Of a DNA stretch of 64,000 nt, positions 8,195 to 17,204 are shown one piece after another (position 1 is the first letter of the stretch; the number at the start of each line of letters is the position of its first letter). This DNA comes from DATHXC01 sp035459965 (lineage in GTDB: Bacteria; Pseudomonadota; Gammaproteobacteria; Burkholderiales; Methylophilaceae): positions 434,001 to 498,000 of the forward strand of contig DATHXC010000007.1 in the NCBI GenBank assembly GCA_035459965.1, in the 5' to 3' direction. The position numbers were made by a program, and so were the translations under genes. The notes under the pieces are model-generated. The model was not told the origin of the DNA. It was given only the letters and a program-made list of their open reading frames with translations, and did not search any database.

Positions 8195-9109
8195 TTAAAG
8201 GCTTTTACGCGCCATTTCAAATGCTGACAGAAAATCCAGGTACAGTTTTTCGTCGGTCGCCAGCATTTGTTTGAGCAGGTTATGTTGCGTCTTGTACTTC
8301 ACATTACCGATTGCCAAAGCACCGATACCAAAAGCCCCTGTACCTGCAATCGCTACGCCATCGGCATACACATCCACACCTTCAGCACCGGTCGGCGGCA
8401 CTGCATTCACGTCTGCGACCACTTTAAGTGTTGGTGAGCCTGCCATCTGTGCCAGCGAAATCACCTGTATGCCAGCAGCGGCAGCACATAGCGCGATATC
8501 TGTATTGTGCAGAATTTCCTTTTTCAAAGTGTCACTGCTGCCATCGGTATAACCAATGTTCACACCGTAGCGCTTGTTGTATTCTGCAGCGCGCACTTCA
8601 ACATCGACCAGTGCACGATGCGCCACCATTTCAACCTCGGCACCATACTTAGCTGCAATCACTGCAGTACAGCCACCCACCGGGCCTGTAGCCCCGAAGA
8701 CGCTGACTTTACGCCCGCTCAAATCACCACCGAAGTTTTTGGTGAGATGCTGTTCAACCTTGGCCATCATGCCAGCTGCTGTTGTAAATGCACCGGATGG
8801 ATCAGCAAATACGGAAACCTCAAAAGGCGGCACCATGGCTTTTCTGGCAGTGTCCAGCATATCCATGGCGATATCGATATCACGTCCACCAATGAAAATA
8901 TGCTCACGCTTCACCCCGGTCGGGCCACGCGAGAAGATCGCGTCCTGCACCAGAGTAGTGACTTCACTCAGCTCCACATTGGTGTAAGGCATTATCTTTT
9001 CAAAGCCTGCGTCGTAAGCCATGTTCACGTCAAATGGACTTGCGTTCTTGGCTGCGGTAAGTAAATGCAAAATGGAGACTTTTTGCAGCTTTTCTGTTTT
9101 ATCTGTCAC
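8195..9109 (-). CDS. mtdB: NAD(P)-dependent methylene-H4MPT dehydrogenase
   Basis: Oxidises methylene-H4MPT to methenyl-H4MPT. 304 residues; N-terminal substrate domain about 1-125 followed by a Rossmann domain with the nucleotide loop GATGPVGG near residue 137. It resembles MtdB more than the methylene-H4F enzyme MtdA in its N-terminal segment (DVNMAYDAGFEKIMPY) and by its placement in an H4MPT cluster. It is followed by the ATP-grasp gene and mch, its next pathway enzyme. A true MtdA with dual specificity cannot be fully excluded by eye. Confidence 0.93.
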   Translation of the reverse strand: MTDKTEKLQKVSILHLLTAAKNASPFDVNMAYDAGFEKIMPYTNVELSEVTTLVQDAIFSRGPTGVKREHIFIGGRDIDIAMDMLDTARKAMVPPFEVSVFADPSGAFTTAAGMMAKVEQHLTKNFGGDLSGRKVSVFGATGPVGGCTAVIAAKYGAEVEMVAHRALVDVEVRAAEYNKRYGVNIGYTDGSSDTLKKEILHNTDIALCAAAAGIQVISLAQMAGSPTLKVVADVNAVPPTGAEGVDVYADGVAIAGTGAFGIGALAIGNVKYKTQHNLLKQMLATDEKLYLDFLSAFEMARKSL

Positions 9110-9153
9110 TTCAGCTTCCCTTAACTATTATCTTTAAACTGCTTAAAAATTTC

Positions 9154-10176
9154 TTAAAATGGCAAATCCTGCAAAATAGCACCTTGGTTGTGCCCTTTGC
9201 ACAGCATGAATTCCAGTTGCTGTTGATTCGCAAACTCAGTGCGTAGCTGTTGCAACATTGTTTCAGCTTCATCTTTATCGGCAAAAATAGCAAAACTTGT
9301 AGGTCCCCAGGAGCTTTGGCCAGAGCAAACAACACCTTTGGCCTCAAGCCATGCCAGCACTTTTGCAATGCGGGAGCTGGCATAGCGCCCACTTTGTACA
9401 GGTGCAAAGTAATCACCAGTGCGCATTTGCAATTCCCTGATCGCAGCGCCGAAACTTACCAGATCAGACTCAGCCAAAGCCGGTAACGCCTGCATCAATA
9501 CATAGCGGCACATACTGGCCGCGATATCAGCGGGAAATTCCGGCAGTGAGCGGAAAGCTTCTATTTCTTGCTCGCCATGCACGCCGATATTGTCATGATC
9601 AAAAATCAGTACGATACGCCATGCTTCAGGAAAATCCATGCGCGCAATGGTCGGCGGCACTTTAGTGGCGGCACCACGGCCACCATCCACCACTACCCCA
9701 CCTGATAAAAATGTCCCCAGGCCTATCCCAGAGCGCGCTCCACGCGCTGACAACAGGGCAATATCCTTGATACCGAGCCCAAGCTGATACAGCCTATTCA
9801 TTACCGAGCCTATCCCTAGCGACATCTGTGTGCCAGAGCCAAGCCCCGCATGCTCAGGGATCACTTCTTTTAGCTGCATATGCATACCCTGCTTCAGATT
9901 CAAGGCATGCGCAATTTTTTGTGCAATCACGACTGCGCGACCTGCACCTGCGCCTTCAGCCGTGAAGGTTGCCGCAGGGTAAGCGTGTATTACCGTGGCC
10001 GGATGCTGCAATGAAACACCAATACTGCCAAAGCGCCGCCCCAAACCACCATTAAGATCAAAAAAACCCATGTGCAGACGGGCTGTAGTCACTACTGACA
10101 CTCCGCTGACTGGCTTTAACTCACTATCTGCAGCATCTTTATGTGCCGCATCGACTGTGAAGGCTTCAGCCTTCAT
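9154..10176 (-). CDS. mptG: Beta-ribofuranosylaminobenzene 5'-phosphate synthase
   Basis: Catalyses the first committed step of H4MPT synthesis, condensing p-aminobenzoate with PRPP and losing CO2. 340 residues of the GHMP-kinase fold: conserved ARLHMGFFDLNG at about 32-43 and the phosphate loop PEHAGLGSGT at 107-116. It is the first gene of the minus-strand H4MPT cluster, 44 bases ahead of mtdB, and diverges from fhcBADC. The ATG at 10176 lacks a strong ribosome-binding site, but the N-terminus preceding the conserved core is short and plausible. Confidence 0.94.
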   Translation of the reverse strand: MKAEAFTVDAAHKDAADSELKPVSGVSVVTTARLHMGFFDLNGGLGRRFGSIGVSLQHPATVIHAYPAATFTAEGAGAGRAVVIAQKIAHALNLKQGMHMQLKEVIPEHAGLGSGTQMSLGIGSVMNRLYQLGLGIKDIALLSARGARSGIGLGTFLSGGVVVDGGRGAATKVPPTIARMDFPEAWRIVLIFDHDNIGVHGEQEIEAFRSLPEFPADIAASMCRYVLMQALPALAESDLVSFGAAIRELQMRTGDYFAPVQSGRYASSRIAKVLAWLEAKGVVCSGQSSWGPTSFAIFADKDEAETMLQQLRTEFANQQQLEFMLCKGHNQGAILQDLPF

Positions 10177-10494
10177 TCAACAAAACTTTCTGTCATGCGT
10201 TCCATCACCTATGGCATCCATACTGCTTGCTTCAAAGGCTGTTATTGTAGCCCAGCGCCTGTGTTTTTCCTATGTGCAGAAGGCTGGATTAAGGCCGTAT
10301 TTACCTATTTGATTGAAAAGTTATTTCACATCCATTTCAATTAAACTTTAAAATAGCCATTATTAAAGTTGCTGGTCATTGTAATTCTTAGACTAAATAC
10401 TGCCTGCCAGATAAAACTTCTGGCCTGACGACAATCATCAAGACACACGACCAAGCAGTTTATTAATCGTGTGCTCAATTTAAGAGGCTCTGGG
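10177..10494. other. Divergent regulatory region between mptG and fhcB
   Basis: 318 bases with no gene. It should hold the promoters that drive the two halves of the H4MPT pathway in opposite directions. I see no clear palindromic operator or unambiguous -10/-35 pair. Just before fhcB, AAGAGG at 10482-10487 is the ribosome-binding site. Confidence 0.6.
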
Positions 10495-11775
10495 ATGGAG
10501 AATTTTATTCAGCAAAGCAGCATTGATGCAGTCACCTGCCCTGCCTGTGGTTTACTCTGCGACGATATCAGCATCAGCGCTGACAGTGCAGGCAAGCTCA
10601 AAGTCACTTCCAACAGCTGTGCAAAAAGCATCAGTTTTTTTGAGCGCCCCGTTAAAGCAGTATCGCCGCGTGTTGGCGGTAAAGATACTGACCTTGAGAG
10701 CGCCATCGCAAAAGCCAGCGAGATATTAAGCAAATCAAAACATCCGTTGATTGGCGGACTCGGTACTGATGTGCAAGGCATGCGCGCCGTGATGAACTTG
10801 GCTGAGAAATCGGGAGCGACTATTGACCATATGAATTCCAAAAGCTCGATGCGCAATCTGCTGGTGCTGCAAAACTCAGGCTGGCAAGTCACCACGCTTA
10901 CAGAAGTGCGCAACCGCGTTGATTTGCTGCTGGTGGTCGGCACAGACATCGTGAGTTATTTTCCGCGCTTTTTTGATCGCGTGATCTGGAACCAAGCCTC
11001 CATGTTTGGACAGGACACCAGTACACGCGAGGTCGTCTATCTGGGCGGCCAGAATCTGAATACAAAACCAGGCACATCTCCCAAAGGCATCGAGCCAACG
11101 GTATTGCCCTGCGATAAAGCACAATTGCCAGAAGTGATTGCAGTATTACGTGCACTGATTGCAGGCAAGACGCTGGTAGCATCGTCCGTAGGAGGAATTG
11201 CAGTTACCGATTTGGCAAAACTGGCAGAGCGGCTGAAAGCGGCAAAATACAGTGTGGTAGCGTGGACTGGTAGCGCACTCGATTACCCTCAAGCTGAACT
11301 CACCATACAAAACGTCACAGGCCTGGTCGAAAAGCTTAACCAGACCACACGCTCTTCCGGGCTGCCTCTGGGCGGCAACGAAGGCGATGTCGGTGCCTAT
11401 AACACCAGCACCTGGATTAGCGGCTACCCGTTCCGCAGCTCTTATCGTCAGGGATTCCCCGATTATGAGCCCTACCTTTACAGCACAGACCGCATGCTCG
11501 CAGAACAGGAAGCCGATACATTTTTCTGGATCAACAGCTATGCCCCTGATCGCTTAGCGCCAGCACATCAGGCCGCAAGCGTGGTGATTGGGCACGCAGA
11601 CATGAAGTTGGACCACGAGCCGGAAGTATTCATCCCGGTCGCGACACCTGGCATAGACTGCAAAGGCACGCAGTTCCGTAGCGATAGTTCAGTATCCCTG
11701 CCACTAAAGCAATTACGTAGCAACACCCTGCCTACCCTGACCCAGGTATTGTCGGCTATCGAAGCTACGCTTTAA
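10495..11775 (+). CDS. fhcB: Formyltransferase/hydrolase complex subunit B
   Basis: Subunit of the complex that converts formyl-H4MPT to formate via a formyl carrier; related to formylmethanofuran dehydrogenase subunit FwdB/FmdB. 426 residues with an N-terminal cysteine cluster CPACGLLCDD (C15, C18, C22) that in archaeal enzymes binds an iron-sulfur cluster. The start is set at ATG 10495 rather than the in-frame GTG 24 bases earlier because AAGAGG is seven bases before the ATG. First gene of fhcBADC. The bacterial complex is known to act as a hydrolase rather than as a redox enzyme. Confidence 0.94.
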   Translation: MENFIQQSSIDAVTCPACGLLCDDISISADSAGKLKVTSNSCAKSISFFERPVKAVSPRVGGKDTDLESAIAKASEILSKSKHPLIGGLGTDVQGMRAVMNLAEKSGATIDHMNSKSSMRNLLVLQNSGWQVTTLTEVRNRVDLLLVVGTDIVSYFPRFFDRVIWNQASMFGQDTSTREVVYLGGQNLNTKPGTSPKGIEPTVLPCDKAQLPEVIAVLRALIAGKTLVASSVGGIAVTDLAKLAERLKAAKYSVVAWTGSALDYPQAELTIQNVTGLVEKLNQTTRSSGLPLGGNEGDVGAYNTSTWISGYPFRSSYRQGFPDYEPYLYSTDRMLAEQEADTFFWINSYAPDRLAPAHQAASVVIGHADMKLDHEPEVFIPVATPGIDCKGTQFRSDSSVSLPLKQLRSNTLPTLTQVLSAIEATL

Positions 11776-11823
11776 AGAATAATGCCTAAAAATGAAGGCT
11801 CAAGAATTAGAGGATAGCAAAAC

Positions 11824-13500
11824 ATGCTGATTAAACTAAAAGGTGGCAAAGTCTATGACCCGGCACATCAGATAGATGGCAAGGTCATGGATATTTACAT
11901 CCGTGATGGCCGTATCGTGGCGCAACCGAACAATGCCGAGCCTGTTAACCAGGTGTATGACCTGAGTGGCAAGGTAGTGATGGCGGGCGCGATTGACATG
12001 CATACCCACATTGGCGGCGGCAAGGTCAACATCGCTCGCATGATGCTGCCCGAAGATCATCGTGCACATCCAGCAGCGCATACCGAGATGTGCCGCGCTG
12101 GCTGTGGTCATGCAGCACCATCTACGCTAACTACTGGTTATCGTTACGCTGAGATGGGCTATACCGCCGCATTCGAGCCAGCACTCTCACCAGTCAACGC
12201 CCGTCAATCCCACCTTGAGATGGGTGACACGCCTATCATCGACAAGGGCGGTTACGCCATGATCGGCAGTGATGACTTCTACCTGCGCTCACTTGCTGCC
12301 AAACAAGACCAGAACGCCATCAACGACTATGTGGCGTGGATACTACATGCCAGCCAGGCCATCGGTATCAAGGTCGTTAACCCGGGCGGTATCAGCGCTT
12401 TCAAGTTCAACCAGCGTGCGCTGGATCTTGACGAACTGAATGTGCATTACCAAGTGTCGCCACGCGACATTCTGAAATCCTTATCCCGCGCGGTACATGA
12501 ACTGGGCATCCCCAAGCCATTGCATGTGCATGGCAATAACCTGGGTGTACCGGGCAACGTGGAAACCACGCTCAAAACCATGGGTGCAGTGGAAGGCTAC
12601 CCTGTCCATCTCACCCATATCCAGTTCCATAGCTATGGCACTGAAGGTGACCGCAAATTCTCATCCGGTGCAGCCGCAATTGCCGAGGCAATTAACAAGC
12701 ACAAAAACGTTTCTGCCGATGTCGGCCAGATCCTGTTTGGTCAAACCGTCACCGCATCCGGCGACAATATGCGCCAGCATGCCAATGCGGCGTTTGGTAG
12801 CCCGCATAAATCGGTGATCATGGATATTGAATGTGATTCCGGCTGTGGCGTGGTGCCGTTCAAATATAAGGATCAGAACTTCGTCAACGCACTGCAATGG
12901 GCAATCGGCCTGGAAATATTCCTGCTCACCGATGACCCATGGCGCATCTTCCTTACCACAGATCATCCCAATGGCGCACCATTTACCAGCTACCCTCACC
13001 TGATCAAGCTACTGATGGACAAGAGTTTCCGTAACGAAACTTTTGCCAGGCTCAACCTGGATGCGCAAGCCATGAGCACGCTGGCTGGCATCGACCGTGA
13101 GTACAGCCTGTATGACATTGCCATCATGACCCGTGCCGGCGCAGCAAAACTGGTAGGCATGCACGATAGAGGCCATCTTGGTGTAGGTGCAGGTGCAGAT
13201 ATTACTGTGTATACCGATGTTGCCGATCGCGAAAAAATGTTCTCCAAGCCTGACTATGTGTTCAAGGATGGCGAACTGGTGGTTAAGAATGGTCAGGTAG
13301 TGAAAGTAACCTGGGGCAAGACGCATACCGTTAAGCCCGAGTTTGACCGTGCTATTGAAAAAGACATCAAGAAATATTTCGACACCTATCACACCATGAA
13401 TATGGAACATTTCAAGGTCGCCGACGACGAGATATCAGAAGGCGGACGTGGAGGCGTGATCGTGCAGGAATGCAAAGGCAGAAGGGAAAAAACAGCATGA
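11824..13500 (+). CDS. fhcA: Formyltransferase/hydrolase complex subunit A
   Basis: Amidohydrolase-type catalytic subunit that hydrolyses the formylated carrier to formate; homologous to FwdA/FmdA. 558 residues. The zinc-binding HxH motif is visible in GAIDMHTHIGG (H60, H62), with further metal-site histidines in PLHVHGNNLG near residue 235 and HLTHIQFHSYG near 265, and an aspartate in the LTDDPWRIFLTTDHPNG region near 375. Second gene of the fhc operon, 48 bases after fhcB. Confidence 0.97.
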   Translation: MLIKLKGGKVYDPAHQIDGKVMDIYIRDGRIVAQPNNAEPVNQVYDLSGKVVMAGAIDMHTHIGGGKVNIARMMLPEDHRAHPAAHTEMCRAGCGHAAPSTLTTGYRYAEMGYTAAFEPALSPVNARQSHLEMGDTPIIDKGGYAMIGSDDFYLRSLAAKQDQNAINDYVAWILHASQAIGIKVVNPGGISAFKFNQRALDLDELNVHYQVSPRDILKSLSRAVHELGIPKPLHVHGNNLGVPGNVETTLKTMGAVEGYPVHLTHIQFHSYGTEGDRKFSSGAAAIAEAINKHKNVSADVGQILFGQTVTASGDNMRQHANAAFGSPHKSVIMDIECDSGCGVVPFKYKDQNFVNALQWAIGLEIFLLTDDPWRIFLTTDHPNGAPFTSYPHLIKLLMDKSFRNETFARLNLDAQAMSTLAGIDREYSLYDIAIMTRAGAAKLVGMHDRGHLGVGAGADITVYTDVADREKMFSKPDYVFKDGELVVKNGQVVKVTWGKTHTVKPEFDRAIEKDIKKYFDTYHTMNMEHFKVADDEISEGGRGGVIVQECKGRREKTA

Positions 13501-13531
13501 TGCTGACGCATACATTTATTAAGGTGACTCT

Positions 13532-14455
13532 ATGATTATCAATGGCGTCACTATCGATGATACCTTCGCCGAAGCATTCAATATGCGCGGCACGCGTGTG
13601 ATCATCACCGCACAAAACCACAAATGGGCCTATAACGCGGCCAATGCCATGACCGGCTTCGCTACTTCAGTGATTGGCTGTGGCGTTGAGGCCGGCATTG
13701 AAAAGGAACTAACGCCCGATGAAACGCCAGATGGCCGTCCCGGCGTGTCCATCCTGATGTTCGCCATGGGCAGTGCCGTGCTGATGAAACAGCTGGAAAC
13801 CCGCATGGGGCAATGCATCCTCACCTGCCCTACTGCTGCAGCATTTTCTGGCATAGACGGAAATGACCGCATCAACCTGGGCAAAAACCTGCGCTTCTTC
13901 GGTGATGGTTTCCAGATATCCAAGCAGTTTGGTGGCAAGCGTTACTGGCGCGTGCCGGTAATGGATGGCGAATTCATTACCGAAGAAACCACAGGCATGG
14001 TGCGCGCCGTGGGTGGCGGTAACTTCCTGGTGCTGGCTGAATCCCAGCCACAGGCATTGGCTGCCTGCGAAGCTGCCATTGAAGCCATGAAGAAGATACC
14101 GAACGTGATCATGCCTTTTCCCGGCGGTGTAGTGCGCTCCGGCTCCAAGGTTGGCTCCAAGTACAAGGCGCTATTTGCCTCGACCAACGATGCATTCTGC
14201 CCAACACTTAAAGGCATTACCAACACGCAGTTGTCCCCGGAGATCGAATCCGTCATGGAAATCGTGATCGACGGGCTGACTGATGCCGATATCCGCAAAG
14301 CAACCCACGTGGGTATCTCCGCCGCTTGTGAATTAGGCGCTAAAGGCGGCATCAAACGTATTTCAGCAGGTAACTATGGCGGCAAGCTGGGCCAGTTCCA
14401 GTTCCATTTACACGACATCATGAACGACAAGAGTCTGAGCGAGGCCACAGCATGA
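13532..14455 (+). CDS. fhcD: Formyl carrier:H4MPT formyltransferase, complex subunit D
   Basis: Transfers the formyl group from formyl-H4MPT to the methanofuran-like carrier within the Fhc complex; homologue of archaeal Ftr. 307 residues, near the archaeal Ftr length (~297). Ftr-type segments include the N-terminus INGVTIDDTFAEAFNMRGTR and PFPGGVVRSGSKVGSKYK near residue 195. The stop overlaps the fhcC start by four bases (ATGA), implying translational coupling. Confidence 0.97.
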   Translation: MIINGVTIDDTFAEAFNMRGTRVIITAQNHKWAYNAANAMTGFATSVIGCGVEAGIEKELTPDETPDGRPGVSILMFAMGSAVLMKQLETRMGQCILTCPTAAAFSGIDGNDRINLGKNLRFFGDGFQISKQFGGKRYWRVPVMDGEFITEETTGMVRAVGGGNFLVLAESQPQALAACEAAIEAMKKIPNVIMPFPGGVVRSGSKVGSKYKALFASTNDAFCPTLKGITNTQLSPEIESVMEIVIDGLTDADIRKATHVGISAACELGAKGGIKRISAGNYGGKLGQFQFHLHDIMNDKSLSEATA

Positions 14456-15258
14456 GCGCGCTAACATTCACCCTGAAAATACAGCCACAGCAGCGTATCG
14501 ATTTATCGCCGCTGATCCCGGACAACCTTGCCGGTAAAAGCACTGCTGAAATAGCTGCCATCGAACTGCAAAGCGGGCGCTACAAGCTCAGCGTTGCTTC
14601 CGTATTTGATATCAGCGGTGATGATGCCAATGACATCGTCATCAAGAATAGTTCCAGCAAGCTGGATTACATAGGCCACGGCATCAAAACCGGCCAGATC
14701 ACTGTGCATGGCGACGTGGGTTCGTATCTGGCACTCCAGATGCGCAAAGGCGAGATCGTGGTGCACGGGAATGTAACCGACTTTGCCGCAAGCGGCATGG
14801 CCGGTGGCCTGTTGCACATCCATGGCAATGTCGGTGACTTTCTTGCGGCAGCCATTGCTGGTGATCGCAAAGGGATGAAAGGCGGCACTGTCATCGTCAC
14901 CGGCAACGCTGGCGAACGTGTTGGTGACCAGATGCGCCGCGGCATTATCCTGATTGAAGGTAACGCTGGCAGCTACTGTGCATCACGGATGCTCGCTGGC
15001 ACCATTGCTGTGCTTGGCAGTGTGGGCGAGTACGTGGGCTACAGCATGCGCCGCGGCACCTTGCTGCTCACAAAGACACCAGCACTGCACGGAACCATAC
15101 AGGACTGCGGATCACACACCCTGCCCTACCTGAGCCTGATGTTCAAATCCTTTGCCAGCCTGCCCAGCAAGTTCGCCAGCATCAACAAAAACCGCGTCCA
15201 GCGCTATGCTGGCGACCTTGCCAATGATGGCAAAGGCGAGATACTGGTTTTACTTTAA
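14452..15258 (+). CDS. fhcC: Formyltransferase/hydrolase complex subunit C
   Basis: Structural subunit homologous to FwdC/FmdC and to the C-terminal beta-helix of glutamate synthase. 268 residues containing repeated GxxGxxxG-type turns (for example GDVGSYLALQMRKGEIVVHGN) between about 80 and 205, which form the right-handed helix. Last gene of fhcBADC. No terminator is obvious in the 100 bases that follow. Confidence 0.95.
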   Translation: MSALTFTLKIQPQQRIDLSPLIPDNLAGKSTAEIAAIELQSGRYKLSVASVFDISGDDANDIVIKNSSSKLDYIGHGIKTGQITVHGDVGSYLALQMRKGEIVVHGNVTDFAASGMAGGLLHIHGNVGDFLAAAIAGDRKGMKGGTVIVTGNAGERVGDQMRRGIILIEGNAGSYCASRMLAGTIAVLGSVGEYVGYSMRRGTLLLTKTPALHGTIQDCGSHTLPYLSLMFKSFASLPSKFASINKNRVQRYAGDLANDGKGEILVLL

Positions 15259-15308
15259 GAACGGTTTACTTTAAAAGCTGGCACTCATCTTGCTAATTCT
15301 TTAGGGCG

Positions 15309-15345
15309 ACTCTGATTAACCGCGAATTACTTTCTTATCAGAGCT
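15309..15345. repeat. Short inverted repeat, possible remnant of the 25.2-kb element
   Basis: CTCTGATTAACC (15310-15321) is identical to the terminal segment of the imperfect palindrome at 25175-25317 (inverse orientation). GAATTACT a few bases later matches the other terminus. CTCTGAT and ATCAGAG also form a 7-bp inverted repeat. It could be a deletion derivative or a leader stem-loop of the following gene. Confidence 0.35.
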
Positions 15346-15363
15346 GCCTTATCGAAGGAGTAA

Positions 15364-15699
15364 ATGATGAATACCATCCCTATGCTCAAGAAATTGATCC
15401 TGCTTTCATCTGTCAGTCTTGCTATTTCCAGTCATACACAAGCAGCCACATTTGCTGACTCAGCGACTACTTTGGCAACTACGGATTACTACCAACCAGC
15501 CCTGACCACAGAGAGTTCTAACACTTACATCAATCAAGTTTCGGAAGGCTCTATGACCGCAACTGAAGGTTTTGAGAGCAATCCAGAACCTGGAATTTTC
15601 AATATTGATGCATCAACCCAAAGCCGATCATTCAGCATGCTGCTGGCCGGCCTGAGTATGATGACGTTTATCGTGATGAGACGTCGCATCAAGTTATAG
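15364..15699 (+). CDS. Small exported protein with degenerate PEP-CTERM-like anchor
   Basis: 111 residues. The N-terminus is a signal peptide (KK, hydrophobic 11-24, likely cleavage after SHTQA). The C-terminus SFSMLLAGLSMMTFIVMRRR is the transmembrane-plus-arginine tail typical of PEP-CTERM sorting signals, but the residues just before it are STQSR rather than VPEP. An isolated NPEPG occurs about 12 residues further upstream. GAAGGAG precedes the ATG. Middle region is Ser/Thr-rich with no known domain. Function unknown; either an exosortase substrate with altered signal or a simple membrane-anchored protein. Confidence 0.75.
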   Translation: MMNTIPMLKKLILLSSVSLAISSHTQAATFADSATTLATTDYYQPALTTESSNTYINQVSEGSMTATEGFESNPEPGIFNIDASTQSRSFSMLLAGLSMMTFIVMRRRIKL

Positions 15700-15728
15700 A
15701 GTCAGCCTGCTGTGGCTGTTCATCAACA

Positions 15729-15754
15729 AAAAAGGGGCTGAAAAGCCCCTTTTT
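15729..15754. terminator. Bidirectional rho-independent terminator
   Basis: GGGGCT-GAAA-AGCCCC flanked by an A-run on the left and a T-run on the right, between the convergent PEP-CTERM-like and yigZ genes. The A/T runs extend the stem and serve both strands. Confidence 0.9.
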
Positions 15755-15783
15755 AATAGCTGCCACTTTAATCGATATCGTTA

Positions 15784-16350
15784 TCAGCTCTTGCCAAAAC
15801 GGCTACTGATGTTCTGTACATGGGCCTGTGGGAGACTGCAGATCACTGTGACCTTTTCATCAAACACCTTGCTTACCAGCTCACCCCCCAGCTTAGCCAG
15901 CTCACGCGTGAAATAATCCACTTCCTTGTAATCCAGCACCAGCCTGATTTGCTGCATTTCAACAAAAGGCGCTATTTTTGCTGCATCCAGCGCCATTTTT
16001 CCTGTGCCGCCATAGGCGCGCGCCAAGCCGCCAGTCCCTAGATTAATGCCTCCGTAATAGCGAATCACGCCGACACAGATATTGATCAGTTCACGGCCTT
16101 CTATGAACTGCAATATTGGTTTTCCCGCCGTGCCGGATGGCTCGCCCGCATCATGAAATCGTTGAACAATGCCATCCTGGGTCTTGACACGGAATGCATA
16201 CGCAAGATGATGGGCACTTTGATTGGCCGCCGCCAGCTTGCGCAAGCACATGCCTACCTCGCGCTCTGTACTGCAATATTCGGCTACCGCAATAAACCGG
16301 GATTTATTAATGGTCTGCTCGGCTTGGCCGGGCTGTATGATACGTTGCAA
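15784..16350 (-). CDS. yigZ: YigZ/IMPACT family protein
   Basis: 188 residues, normal for the family. UPF0029 N-terminal domain with SAHHLAYAFRV near residue 47, FHDAGEPSGTAGKPIL near 66-81 and RYYGGINLGTGGLARAY near 98-114; a short ferredoxin-like C-terminal domain follows. The eukaryotic homologue IMPACT binds the translation regulator Gcn1; the bacterial role is not established. Its neighbours give no functional clue. Confidence 0.93.
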   Translation of the reverse strand: MQRIIQPGQAEQTINKSRFIAVAEYCSTEREVGMCLRKLAAANQSAHHLAYAFRVKTQDGIVQRFHDAGEPSGTAGKPILQFIEGRELINICVGVIRYYGGINLGTGGLARAYGGTGKMALDAAKIAPFVEMQQIRLVLDYKEVDYFTRELAKLGGELVSKVFDEKVTVICSLPQAHVQNISSRFGKS

Positions 16351-16444
16351 CTTAAATAACCTAACTCTATGTAATCAATAAGGTTTACACTACTAATAAC
16401 GCGTATGTGAATTTTTATATAGCATAGCTGTCTTGCATATAGAC

Positions 16445-17182
16445 ATGAAACTTAAACTAACAATCTATCCAGTCCTATTAGGCTTGCTGCTTACTGCAAG
16501 CCCGGTATCTGCTCAAGTATACAAATGTACCAGTAGCAGCAATAAAGTCATCTACTCTGACAAGACATGTACCTCCGGCGGCACACAAATTCTGACTGAT
16601 ATCCAGACCAGATCTAAATCTCAGGAAAACTCAGCGGACAATGCCCTGCCCACTGACAAGAGTGCAAATAACACCACAGATTCAGCCATCAATCGCCAAC
16701 TCGATGAGGCCGTAAAACTGGCAATCGGCAATGATGACCTGATTCGCGCACAGGCACTCGCCACCACGAAAGAACAAAAGCAATGGGTAACCGCAGCCAG
16801 GAAAGAAGCAACTAAAAAGCTAGCCAGCGCAGACTCCAGGGCTGACAAAGCCGATTCTTATGACTGCCGCCAAGCACAACGCAACCTGCAAAAAGTAAGC
16901 GATACCACGTTGCCAGATCAAAACCTTATTCTCAGCAAAACCAGCCTGATGTATAGCAAGTGCGGAATTAGTGTTGCGGACTTGCGCTATGCGAATCGTG
17001 TGCCGTCATCACTATATAATCCCGGGTTCTTTAATCGCGGGTTTTTCAACCCAGGCGGAGGGTACGGGCACAATCACCACCAACATTGGCCCGGGAATGC
17101 TCAGCCTGGCTATACCAGCGAGCCCTATGATAGAACCATGGCTTCGCCTTTTGGCAGCCGCTTCATCAGGCCAGAAAACTAA
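16445..17182 (+). CDS. DUF4124-containing exported protein
   Basis: 245 residues from ATG 16445; an in-frame TTG four codons earlier is unlikely. Signal peptide of about 23 residues (TIYPVLLGLLLTASPVSA followed by Q). DUF4124 domain at about 24-55 with the hallmark QVYKC and YSDKTC cysteines. A central Ala/Lys/Asp-rich region is probably helical, and the C-terminus is Gly/Asn/Pro/His-rich. Common in Betaproteobacteria; function unknown. It converges with the YjgR-type ATPase gene with only 22 bases between stops and no hairpin there. Confidence 0.85.
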   Translation: MKLKLTIYPVLLGLLLTASPVSAQVYKCTSSSNKVIYSDKTCTSGGTQILTDIQTRSKSQENSADNALPTDKSANNTTDSAINRQLDEAVKLAIGNDDLIRAQALATTKEQKQWVTAARKEATKKLASADSRADKADSYDCRQAQRNLQKVSDTTLPDQNLILSKTSLMYSKCGISVADLRYANRVPSSLYNPGFFNRGFFNPGGGYGHNHHQHWPGNAQPGYTSEPYDRTMASPFGSRFIRPEN

Positions 17183-17204
17183 TTAGACGCTTAGAACGCC
17201 TGAG

